Part shown: positions 34,711 to 42,946 of the stretch, in pieces
Layout: each line of letters begins with the position of its first letter
Position numbering within the stretch: the stretch's first letter is position 1
Source of the DNA: CALODL01 sp942492115
GTDB lineage: Bacteria; Planctomycetota; Phycisphaerae; UBA1845; CAIVHJ01
Reading direction: 5' to 3'
Assembly (NCBI GenBank): GCA_942492115.1
Contig: CALODL010000010.1
Location: 62,001 to 126,000 of the forward strand
DNA: 64,000 bases
The notes under the pieces: generated by a model
Database searches by the model: none
What the model saw: the letters and a program-made list of their open reading frames with translations, nothing else
Told to the model about the DNA's origin: nothing
Program-made: the position numbers and the translations under genes

Positions 34711-35238
34711 GGCCACTGGGTCTCAAAGGTGAGGTCGAACGCGATCTACGGTTTATTAGGCAGCCCATTGCAGAAAGACAACTGAGAACCACGCGCCACG
34801 GCTGCGCGCAGAGGACGATACTGTCTCGGGTGCACAACCGCGACTGTCCCATCGTGCGCGGCAGCGACGACACCCTGCTGGTCGGGACCGAGGTGCTCGA
34901 GAGTACGCGATCTGAGTACCATGCGGCTGACCGAGCACGCAGAGCTGGGCCTCAACAGGTTAACCGGCACACGCTTGGGTGTTGCGCCCAGCCACCCGGG
35001 CCGTCTCCTGCAATACCGCCGTCAAGCGACGCGACATACAACCCCTTGCCGCCGAGGGCGTGGAATGGAATTGGTTGCACGACCGCCCCCGCCCGGAGAG
35101 AATGCATGTTCGCCGCACCCAAATGGCACATTGAGATTAACGTGGATTTACGGCATGCGCGATTCCGTCTGCTGGCGCTAGCGCCGGCGGGACCTGATGC
35201 TCAAAGACCGCGATCCCTCGATCGGAGGAGACTCTTCA
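34711..35238. other. Intergenic region between divergent genes
   Basis: There are 528 bp. No supported gene or hairpin with T-run is seen. GGAGGAG at about 35224-35230 is the ribosome site of the next gene. Promoters for both divergent neighbours must lie here; I see no clear consensus boxes. An A/T-richer stretch near 35130-35155 is a possible candidate. Confidence 0.4.
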
Positions 35239-37854
35239 ATGACGCTCAGACTGCGGACACACACCCTGTTTTTCGTTCTCGTTATTCTGGTCGCCCCTGC
35301 TTCCCGGCTCGTCCGTGCGGATGATTCCGACTGTAACAATGTCCTGCGCGTCGATATCAACGGCGGATCGGTGTGTGGCGTCGAATGCTCGGGCGCTTCA
35401 TGGGCGCGCAAGGACGTGTACAAGTATCTTCAGGATGCACTGGCGGCCGCAGGTCCCGGCGACTGCATATGGATCGCTGGCGGCACGTACCTGCCGACAC
35501 AGATGAGCTGCGACGAGAGCACGCGCTGCCCGTTCGGGGCGCCATGTATTGACCGTGCATGTTCGTTTGCAAAGATTCCTGATCTGGCGCGCGAGCTGAC
35601 CTTCGTCCTCGATGGCGCTGGAGGTGATATCACCATTATTGGCGGTTTCGCAGGCAAGGAGGAGTGCCCGGACGAACGACCGCAGGGGCAGTGCACGATC
35701 AGCGGCACACTGTGCACGGCCCGCGTCAGCGACTGCGCGGGAGACGGCTCCCAGTGCGCCTGCACATGTGAGGACAGCGCGTGTACCTGCGAAGTCGAAG
35801 GCAGCTATTGCGATTACTCGATCATGGCCGCAGAAACGTTCTTGAGCGGAAACATCAACAACCTGTCCATTCCTGACGACAATAGCTATCACGTCACGTC
35901 ACTCGTGTCAGATGATGCTGTGGCGCTGCTCAACCGTCTCGCAATTGTCGGCGGCCTCGCTGATGGGGCGGTGGGCGTCGATGATGGCGGCTCGGCCGTC
36001 CGGAGCACGACGACATGCCTCAGCGAAGGGCCAGCTCTTGTCATGCAAGACTGCCTCGTGGCCAACCATTCCAACAACAACCGGGCGGCCCTGGACGCCG
36101 CGTGCGACAGTGTCATGATCACAGAATCAGCTTTCGTACATAACAGCAATACTGGTAAGGAGTCGGCCAAGGGCGCGGCGGTCAGCGTGTTCGGCGGAAA
36201 CTCTGAGTTCAATTCTTGCTTGTTCGGCAACAACACGTCGTCGGGCGAAGCAGGTGCGGTGTGGATACGCGGCGTGCCATTTGCGGTAGCGGAGTTCACG
36301 TCATCGCTGTTCTTGGGCAACACCTCGGACATCGCCGGGGGTGGCCTGTGGACATCGAACCTCGAGGAATTGACCATCACGGACAGCGTATTCCAGGGCA
36401 ATCGAGCCAACGGGACCCCATTCTGGGATGGCTGTTCGGACCTTACGATGGGAATTGTTCCCCAGGGACTGGGTGGCGGCGTGTTCATCGATGGTGGCAA
36501 CGTCGTTAACGTGACATCCACCGTTTTCGAATGCAACAGCGCCACCAACCAGGGTGGCGCGCTGTGGGCCGATGGTGTTCAATCCACTGCCATTACGGGC
36601 CAATCTTCCATGGACTTTGTCAACAACCAAGCGATGGATGGCGGTGCAATCTGGATCCAGGGCACCGAACCCGACAACCTGTCGTGCGCATCGCACGTTC
36701 TGGCAATCAGTGATTGTCAATTCAAGATGAACAATGCGACATATCCCGATTGTCCGGATCCTCAGACCCCCGGGCGCGGCGGCGCGATCTTTGCTTTCAA
36801 CCTGCTGAGCTCGACCGCCATCCCGATCGACATCCAGCGCTGCGCGTACGATCTCAACTCAGCAACTCGGGATGCAGGGGCCGTGTGGATCGAGAACTCC
36901 AATCATGCAGTGATCAATGACAGCACGTTTACACGAAACAAATTGACGAGGCGGCCTGTTTACGATTCACGAGCTGATTTCTGTGAACTCGGCACACAGA
37001 ATGAACCCCTGCGCGCAGCGGCGGGACTGTGGGTCGATGCAGTGGAGATGCAGGCGCAAGATGTCCAGTGCAACGGACCCGGAGAACCCGGCGTCTACAC
37101 CGCAATCACGAATTCCACATTCGAAGACAACCACAGTTGTGAGGGATGCGGCGCTTTGTGGGTCCTGCGCGGGGATGTGCTCGTCGAGGACACCGTGATG
37201 TTGCGCAACCTGGGTTTTCCGGCAGGAGGCTTCTACACCGGTGCGTCGGGTCCGAACATCCCAACTCCACACAACGCCACATTCAGGAATTGTCTGCTTG
37301 CGGAGAACAGGGCCTATAGCACGGGCGGTGCGGGTGCCACATTTACAACCAACGTTGAGATGTACGGCATGACCATCGCCAACAACACCTCTTACCAACA
37401 TGCAACGAGTGGCGTCAAGTTCGGATTACAAACCGGCCCGCCCATAGGTTCTTTCGCGACGGTTCAGGATTCAATTCTGTGGGGCAACCGTGGTTGCCTG
37501 GATGCGCCGTGCCCATTACTCCAACCGGAGTTCCAGATCACGCCTGTTGTCGGGTTGTCGCTCAGTTTCCTAGACATCGAGGACAGCCAGTGGCTGCCTT
37601 GCACGGACTGCCTCTATGTTGACCCGAATTTTGTGGGTTCAAGCTACAGACTGAGGCAGAATCCCAATGCGTGTGCGCCCGGAGAATGCATGAGCCCCTG
37701 TCTCGATGCGGGCAGCTGCTGCTTCGGACAGAAACCATGCAAGGGTCGCCCGGACTGCAGCGACACGCACATCGCAAACCCCGGCACCACGGACATCGAT
37801 GACGTGCTGGACGTCAAGGTCATCGATTTGGGTTATCACTACCCTGCCCAGTGA
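35239..37854 (+). CDS. Secreted PMP-like / choice-of-anchor-Q-type surface protein
   Basis: The protein has 871 residues. The ATG at 35239 follows GGAGGAG; the longer frame from 35197 lacks a site. The signal peptide is LFFVLVILVAPASRLVRA. The N-terminal part has WARKDVYKYLQDALAAAGPG and IWIAGGTYLPT, then TFVLDGAGGDITIIGGFAG, the start of a right-handed beta-helix. Repeated motifs of GGA(I/L/V)W and FxxNxx type follow (AGAVWIRG, GGLWTSN, GGALWADG, GGAIWIQG), as in chlamydial PMP-type passengers. The C-terminus ends with IDDVLDVKVIDLGYHYPA, the choice-of-anchor-Q ending. It probably sits on the cell surface as a structural or adhesive protein. It lacks the dockerin module, although a remnant of one lies just downstream. 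Confidence 0.9.
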   Translation: MTLRLRTHTLFFVLVILVAPASRLVRADDSDCNNVLRVDINGGSVCGVECSGASWARKDVYKYLQDALAAAGPGDCIWIAGGTYLPTQMSCDESTRCPFGAPCIDRACSFAKIPDLARELTFVLDGAGGDITIIGGFAGKEECPDERPQGQCTISGTLCTARVSDCAGDGSQCACTCEDSACTCEVEGSYCDYSIMAAETFLSGNINNLSIPDDNSYHVTSLVSDDAVALLNRLAIVGGLADGAVGVDDGGSAVRSTTTCLSEGPALVMQDCLVANHSNNNRAALDAACDSVMITESAFVHNSNTGKESAKGAAVSVFGGNSEFNSCLFGNNTSSGEAGAVWIRGVPFAVAEFTSSLFLGNTSDIAGGGLWTSNLEELTITDSVFQGNRANGTPFWDGCSDLTMGIVPQGLGGGVFIDGGNVVNVTSTVFECNSATNQGGALWADGVQSTAITGQSSMDFVNNQAMDGGAIWIQGTEPDNLSCASHVLAISDCQFKMNNATYPDCPDPQTPGRGGAIFAFNLLSSTAIPIDIQRCAYDLNSATRDAGAVWIENSNHAVINDSTFTRNKLTRRPVYDSRADFCELGTQNEPLRAAAGLWVDAVEMQAQDVQCNGPGEPGVYTAITNSTFEDNHSCEGCGALWVLRGDVLVEDTVMLRNLGFPAGGFYTGASGPNIPTPHNATFRNCLLAENRAYSTGGAGATFTTNVEMYGMTIANNTSYQHATSGVKFGLQTGPPIGSFATVQDSILWGNRGCLDAPCPLLQPEFQITPVVGLSLSFLDIEDSQWLPCTDCLYVDPNFVGSSYRLRQNPNACAPGECMSPCLDAGSCCFGQKPCKGRPDCSDTHIANPGTTDIDDVLDVKVIDLGYHYPAQ

Positions 37855-37901
37855 GCAATTATAAGTGATAGAGCAGTGACCGCACGGCGGACTACGAATT
37901 G

Positions 37902-38006
37902 TCAGCGCGGTGCCCCGTCGAGTGGGCACGCGCAGGTGGTGGAGCCCTCGAAAGCGCGCAGAACGAGGAAGGCGTCGTGGCCGTCGCACACGCCATCTGG
38001 GAGCAT
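37902..38006 (-). pseudogene. Remnant of the dockerin-like C-terminal module
   Basis: On the minus strand an isolated 34-codon frame reads LPDGVCDGHDAFLVLRAF, then EGSTTCACPLDGAPR and a stop. It matches the second dockerin-like loop and CxCPLDG ending of the three full modules, with changes at the Ca-binding Asn (N to H) and the ALN motif (VLR). A stop codon lies just upstream in frame, so no complete gene exists. It lies between the PMP-like gene and the ABC transporter gene. Confidence 0.75.
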
Positions 38007-38032
38007 ACTGTGTCCCTTCAGGACCGATGATT

Positions 38033-38968
38033 ATGGCAACTACGACAGCCCTCGAAGTACAGGACTCCCACAAGAGGTTTGGCGACTCGGCTGCGCTCCA
38101 AGGAGCCGCCCTGTCTCTGCACAGTGGGGAATGGCTCGGATTGCTGGGGCCCAACGGCGCAGGTAAGACCACGCTTGTGCGCGCGATATCCGGTCGTGTG
38201 CAGCTCGACCGGGGTTCCATCAGTCTGCTCGACGTGCCACTCGACGGGACGTCCGCGAGCGACACCGCCCGGCGCAAACTGGGTATCGTGCCACAGGAGA
38301 TCGCGCTGTATCCGCTCCTGACCGCCACGGAGAACCTGCGAGCATTCGGCGCACTACACGGCCTGGTAGGTGCTCAGCTTACCGATCGCGTGGACTGGTC
38401 TTTGACCTGGACCGGCCTGTCCGATCGGGCTCGTGAACCCATCGTTCGTTTCTCGGGTGGGATGAAGCGCCGGCTGAACATCGCTTGCAGCGTATTGCAT
38501 CGACCCGACGTCATCCTGCTCGACGAACCGACGGTCGGGGTCGATCCTCAAAGTCGCCAGCGCATCTGGGAGATGCTGGCAGCGCTGCGCTCAGACGGCG
38601 CGTCTCTGCTGATGACCACGCACCAGCTGGACGAGGCCCAGAATGTCTGCGATCGCATTGTGATCATCGATGGCGGCAAGACGATCGCAGCCGGCACGCT
38701 GGATGAACTCCTGCGCGACACCATCGGCGCAGTGCGATATATCACACTGACCCTTGAAACGCCCCCACCAGACACCTTGACTGAGCGCGGGTTTTCTGCG
38801 GATGAGAGTTGTGCTGTCCGCAAGGCCGTCAGTGACATCGCTGCAGAACTGCCGCAGATGCTAAGCGAGGTCAAGGCAGCAGGTGCGATGGTTCAGGACA
38901 TCCACATCGACACGCCCTCCTTGCAGGCCGTGTTCCTTCACCTGACGGGAAGGGAGCTTCGAGAATGA
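38033..38968 (+). CDS. ABC transporter ATP-binding protein
   Basis: The protein has 311 residues. I chose the ATG at 38033 (MATTTALEVQDSHKRFG) with AGGA 9 nt ahead; the frame further upstream is the antisense of the dockerin remnant. Walker A is GPNGAGKTTL, the signature is VRFSGGMKRRLNIAC, and Walker B is DVILLDEPTVGVD. The D-loop and switch His (LLMTTHQLDE) are intact. It is most similar in layout to ABC-2-type exporters of the NodI/CcmA/DrrA kind. A C-terminal extension of about 90 residues (TLTETPPPDTLTERG-like) follows. The ATGA overlap with the permease gene implies an exporter complex in the inner membrane. The cargo is unknown. Confidence 0.94.
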   Translation: MATTTALEVQDSHKRFGDSAALQGAALSLHSGEWLGLLGPNGAGKTTLVRAISGRVQLDRGSISLLDVPLDGTSASDTARRKLGIVPQEIALYPLLTATENLRAFGALHGLVGAQLTDRVDWSLTWTGLSDRAREPIVRFSGGMKRRLNIACSVLHRPDVILLDEPTVGVDPQSRQRIWEMLAALRSDGASLLMTTHQLDEAQNVCDRIVIIDGGKTIAAGTLDELLRDTIGAVRYITLTLETPPPDTLTERGFSADESCAVRKAVSDIAAELPQMLSEVKAAGAMVQDIHIDTPSLQAVFLHLTGRELRE

Positions 38969-40323
38969 TCGCGACGCTCCTGAGGATCAACTGGCTCAAT
39001 CTCAAGCGCGACGTCGTCGCGCTCGGCCTGACGTTCGTCCTCCCGATCGTCTTCTTTTCCATCTTCGCCGTGATATTCGGCGGCGCGGGCAGTGGATCAG
39101 GAGGCAACGGTGGGCCGTCGGCGACGAAGGTCATTATTGTTGACCTCGACCAGTCGGAGGTCAGTCAACGCTTGATCAGCGCGCTCGTCGACCTGCCCGC
39201 ACTCACGGTCAGCACGCACCCCAGGCCAGCCGACGACAAGCCCGCACCCTACACGCGCGAACAGGCACACGGGCTGGTTCGCCGCGGAAAGTACCCAGCC
39301 GCAGTCATCATTCCGACCGGCTTTGCGTCGACGTTCGGTCGTTTCGACGGGCGCGGGTCAGCAGTCGAAGTGATCCACGACCCGGCCAATCCGCTCGCAG
39401 TGCACACAGTCAGTGGGCTGTTGCAGGCTGCCGCCATGCGCGCGGCACCGGATATTCTCATGACGCGCGGCCTCGAGCAACTCGAGGCCGCAGGGGGAAT
39501 CCTGACACCGATGCAACGCAACCTGATTGAGGAGTTCATTCCTCGAATTCGAGGACAAGCGGACATCGATTCAAACGAAGGAAGCGCCCCGCCCACCTCG
39601 GAGAGTTCATCCCCTGCTGCATTTACGGGACTGGTTACCGTGAAGCTGATCGACGCCGGCGAAGACGCTGATGATCCTGACGCCGCGCCGCGATCGATCG
39701 TGGCCTATTACGCTGCGGGGATCGGCGTGATGTTCCTGCTGTTCTCCATGGCCAACGGCGCAGGCGGCACGCTGCTGGAAGAAGCCGAGCGCGGCACGCT
39801 GGAGCGACTACTATCCACCCACATCAACATGGGTACGCTGCTTCTGGGGCACTGGCTGTTCTTTGCGCTCACCGGCGTCGCACAGGTGACGTCGATGTTC
39901 GTGTGGGCTGCCGTGGTGTTCGGGCTGGACTTGTGGACACCGACCCACATGATTGCATTTGGAATTATGACCATCGCAACCGCTGGCGCCGCGGCTGCTT
40001 TCGGGATCGTGTTGGCCGCATTGTGCACAACCCGGGCTCAACTGGGTGGCATCTCCACGATTGTGATTCTGATCATGTCCGCACTTGGAGGCAGCATGGT
40101 CCCCCGGTTCATCATGCCGGATTTCATGAACACCACCGCCCTGTTCACCTTCAATGGCTGGGCACTGGACGGTTATCTCAAGATTTTCTGGTACGAGGAG
40201 CCCGGTGCGTCTGTCGCGCAGGCGCTGTTTGGCCTCTGGCCGCAAGTCTGCATGCTCATCGCAATGACTTGCGTATTTCTTGCCATCGCGCGGACACTGG
40301 CCAAGCGCTGGCAGACCGCATGA
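38965..40323 (+). CDS. ABC-2-type transporter permease
   Basis: The protein has 452 residues. The ATG overlaps the stop of the ATPase gene by 4 bp. It has the six-helix ABC-2 layout: one N-terminal helix (VALGLTFVLPIVFFSIFAVIFGG), a large extracytoplasmic domain (about 45-245, with VIIVDLDQSEVSQRLISAL and FVHDPANPL-like elements), and five C-terminal helices (YYAAGIGVMFLLFSMANGAG, LLGHWLFFALTGVAQV, MIAFGIMTIATAGAAAAFGIV, ISTIVILIMSALGGSMVP, PQVCMLIAMTCVFLAIA). The motif EEAERGTLERLLST is typical of ABC-2 permeases. It exports an unknown substrate with the ATPase as partner. Confidence 0.93.
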   Translation: MIATLLRINWLNLKRDVVALGLTFVLPIVFFSIFAVIFGGAGSGSGGNGGPSATKVIIVDLDQSEVSQRLISALVDLPALTVSTHPRPADDKPAPYTREQAHGLVRRGKYPAAVIIPTGFASTFGRFDGRGSAVEVIHDPANPLAVHTVSGLLQAAAMRAAPDILMTRGLEQLEAAGGILTPMQRNLIEEFIPRIRGQADIDSNEGSAPPTSESSSPAAFTGLVTVKLIDAGEDADDPDAAPRSIVAYYAAGIGVMFLLFSMANGAGGTLLEEAERGTLERLLSTHINMGTLLLGHWLFFALTGVAQVTSMFVWAAVVFGLDLWTPTHMIAFGIMTIATAGAAAAFGIVLAALCTTRAQLGGISTIVILIMSALGGSMVPRFIMPDFMNTTALFTFNGWALDGYLKIFWYEEPGASVAQALFGLWPQVCMLIAMTCVFLAIARTLAKRWQTA

Positions 40324-40410
40324 CCTGTGGGGCGCTCTCGAGCTTTTCGTGAGCACAGGGCCTGTTCGGCTGCGCCGCGAGATGGGTCGTCGAGGGTCCG
40401 CAACGAACGG

Positions 40411-42882
40411 CTACTGCTTGTCGGCGGTTGGAGGCGTTCGGGGCGCGGCGTTCTTCACGTACTTGTCGAACCACCTGATCTGCTCCCAGAGCACATGCTC
40501 GATACTCTCAATGGCTCGGTAACCGTGGTCCTCGAACGGCAGCAGAACGAGGCGTGCCGTGCCTCCTGAGCCGCGAACAGCTTCGAAAAAGACTTCGGAC
40601 TGGATGGTCAAAGTGCCGGGGTTGGAGTCCTCTTTGCCGTGGATCACGAGCACGGGCTCGTTGACCTGATCGGCAAAGAACGTTGGTGAAAGCTCGATGT
40701 AGGCATCACGGGCGCCGAACAGCGAGCGTCGCTCGGACTGAAATCCGAACGGCTGCATGGTTTTGTTGTGGGAACCGCTGCGCGCGATACCGGCCCTGAA
40801 CAGATCGCTGTGCGCCAGCAGATTGGCCACCATCAGCCCCCCGTGGCTGTGACCGATGATCCCGATGCGCTCCGGATCGGTCACACCGATCTCGACCGCC
40901 CTGGCCACCGCCGCTTCGGCGTCGGCTACGAGCTGCGGAACGAAGGTATCGTAGGTGGTTTCGGGATCTCCGATCATGGGCATGGTGGCATTGTGCAGAA
41001 CTGCATATCCGTGGAGCAGGAAAAAGAGGTGGGAGGCGCCCGAGATACGGCTGAAGCGCTGGGCAGACCCCCGAACCTGGCCTGCGGTGGACGGATCGGA
41101 GTACTCCTGGGGATAGGCGTAGAGCACGGTCGGTAGACGCGTTCCCTCGTGGTAGCCGGGAGGCAGCTGCAGCTCAAAGCTCAATGGAACACCATCGTTC
41201 CGCTCGTAGCGAACGAGGCGCTTTTGGATCTGGCGAAGCTGAGGAGTCGGGTCCGTGAAACGAGTGATGGGTTTTCTCGTGTGTGTGCGGGTGGCTTCGC
41301 TCGCGCCCACGTCTGCAGAATCGCCAAGCGTAACGAGGTAATAGTTAGGTACGTCATCTGCGGACTCTGAGCGCAGTACGAAACGGTTCTCATCACCGGC
41401 GAATGCGACAAAAGATTCGTATCGATCCGGTTTGCAGCGGAAGAGGCGCTCGACCTCGCCGGTCTTCATGCTGCGCAGGTCGAGGAACGGCCGATCGCCC
41501 TCAGGGGTGCCGCCGTTACCGGTAAAATAGACTGCATCGCCCTGTTGATGGAGCACCCATGCTCCGTTGGGCAGCTGCCGTCGCTCGGGAGAGCCAGGCG
41601 AGTTGTAGCGGTCCTTCTCGTTGACGTCGAACCACAGGCGCGAGGTGCCCTGGTCCACGTCGAGCAGCCAGGTGTACCTCCAGCGGCGCATGCGCTCGCG
41701 TTGCGTGAGCATGAGCGTTCCGCCTTCAGCGCCCCAGCCATTCTGCCAGCTCACGATGCGATGCTCAGCCCGAAAGACCTCCTGCGCTTCTCCGGTGAAA
41801 GGCGCGCTCAGGCGCATCAGTCGATCACGATGAGGCACCTCGGCCACAGGGTTGCCACCGTCCAGTGCCTCGACCCAGAACAATGTATGAGGGGCCGTGG
41901 CCCGCCACGAAATACCACGCGGCCCGAGCGGTACGCCGTGGATCGGGACCTCGTCGGCAAGTGGGCGGGACGCTATGGTCTTCACGGGCTTGGCATTCGT
42001 GTCCCACACTTCGACCTCTCTGGCAAAGCGCCACCACGGAACCGCATGAGACCACGGCTCCACCAGGCGTTTCACGAGTAGCAAACTGCCGTCAGGAGAG
42101 AAGCTGGTGGACACGTAGGCAGCGGGTTTTCCCAACGGCTTCACCGTTCCATTCGCAGGGTCCACCACCACGAGTTCACACGTCGCGTAGTAGGAAAACA
42201 GGGCATCGTCGTGAGCAGTCTCGAGCAGGTTCCGCGCCTCGTAGGTGGAGCGCGCCCCGGCACCCTGTCCTTCGAGGATCTCCGGTCCCGCAGGAATGGC
42301 GGGCTGTTGCGGCGCCGGTCCACGTTTCGGCACACGGCGAACCAGAAGCCGCTGCTGATCGGGCAGCCAGCGCGCTGCAGTGCCAAGCAGCTGGTTGATC
42401 GCGATACCCTCGATCTCCGCGAGGTCGCCTTTGACCGAACCTGTCCATAGACCCATGTGGTCAGCGTGCCGGGTAATCAGCGCGAATCGCTGACCGTCAA
42501 CGGTCCAGTGCACAGAATGCACTTCGACATCATTGGGCAGATTGAGCGGTGTCACCGCCCCGCCCTCGACCTTAACGAGCCTTGGAGAGGTCGCCCCGTG
42601 GCGTCCGTGAGCATTGTTGGTTGTCGGATCGACCTTCATGCCGGCGAGCACGTGCATGGGACCCGCCATCTCGGCGAGTGGAGGATATCGAACCGGATCG
42701 GCAAGCAGCATGTGCTCTCCGGTCGGTGCGGTCCACACCGAGGGCAGCCTGGGAGCGTGCAACACTTCCAGCACCTCCGCTGGAGGCCTCTGCCAGCCGG
42801 TCGTTGATTGCTCGGTTCCACCCGACGCGGCCCCGATGCCCGGAGCCAGTATCGTAATGAGCACAGTCAGGACTCGAAACAT
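40411..42882 (-). CDS. Secreted S9-family prolyl-oligopeptidase-like peptidase
   Basis: The protein has 823 residues. The ATG at 42882 follows AAGGAGG with a 6-nt gap; upstream ATG at 42888 is less well placed. The signal peptide is VLTVLITILAPGIGAASGG. An N-terminal beta-propeller (about 40-560; repeats such as SFSPDGSLLLVKRL and WTVDGQRFALITR) covers the catalytic domain. The catalytic residues are visible: nucleophile in GIIGHSHGGLMVANLLAH, acid in VIHGKEDSNPGT, His in PFEDHGYRA. The text around the nucleophile (LFRAGIARSGSHNKTMQPFGFQSE, given here as landmarks) resembles glutamyl-type S9D members. The upstream kinase gene ends 64 bp away on the same strand, which suggests an operon. Confidence 0.93.
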   Translation of the reverse strand: MFRVLTVLITILAPGIGAASGGTEQSTTGWQRPPAEVLEVLHAPRLPSVWTAPTGEHMLLADPVRYPPLAEMAGPMHVLAGMKVDPTTNNAHGRHGATSPRLVKVEGGAVTPLNLPNDVEVHSVHWTVDGQRFALITRHADHMGLWTGSVKGDLAEIEGIAINQLLGTAARWLPDQQRLLVRRVPKRGPAPQQPAIPAGPEILEGQGAGARSTYEARNLLETAHDDALFSYYATCELVVVDPANGTVKPLGKPAAYVSTSFSPDGSLLLVKRLVEPWSHAVPWWRFAREVEVWDTNAKPVKTIASRPLADEVPIHGVPLGPRGISWRATAPHTLFWVEALDGGNPVAEVPHRDRLMRLSAPFTGEAQEVFRAEHRIVSWQNGWGAEGGTLMLTQRERMRRWRYTWLLDVDQGTSRLWFDVNEKDRYNSPGSPERRQLPNGAWVLHQQGDAVYFTGNGGTPEGDRPFLDLRSMKTGEVERLFRCKPDRYESFVAFAGDENRFVLRSESADDVPNYYLVTLGDSADVGASEATRTHTRKPITRFTDPTPQLRQIQKRLVRYERNDGVPLSFELQLPPGYHEGTRLPTVLYAYPQEYSDPSTAGQVRGSAQRFSRISGASHLFFLLHGYAVLHNATMPMIGDPETTYDTFVPQLVADAEAAVARAVEIGVTDPERIGIIGHSHGGLMVANLLAHSDLFRAGIARSGSHNKTMQPFGFQSERRSLFGARDAYIELSPTFFADQVNEPVLVIHGKEDSNPGTLTIQSEVFFEAVRGSGGTARLVLLPFEDHGYRAIESIEHVLWEQIRWFDKYVKNAAPRTPPTADKQ

Positions 42883-42946
42883 GAACATCCTCCTTGGGGC
42901 CCGGCGTGGGGATCCGGACACGTATCAAAATAGCTGCAACGATGCA

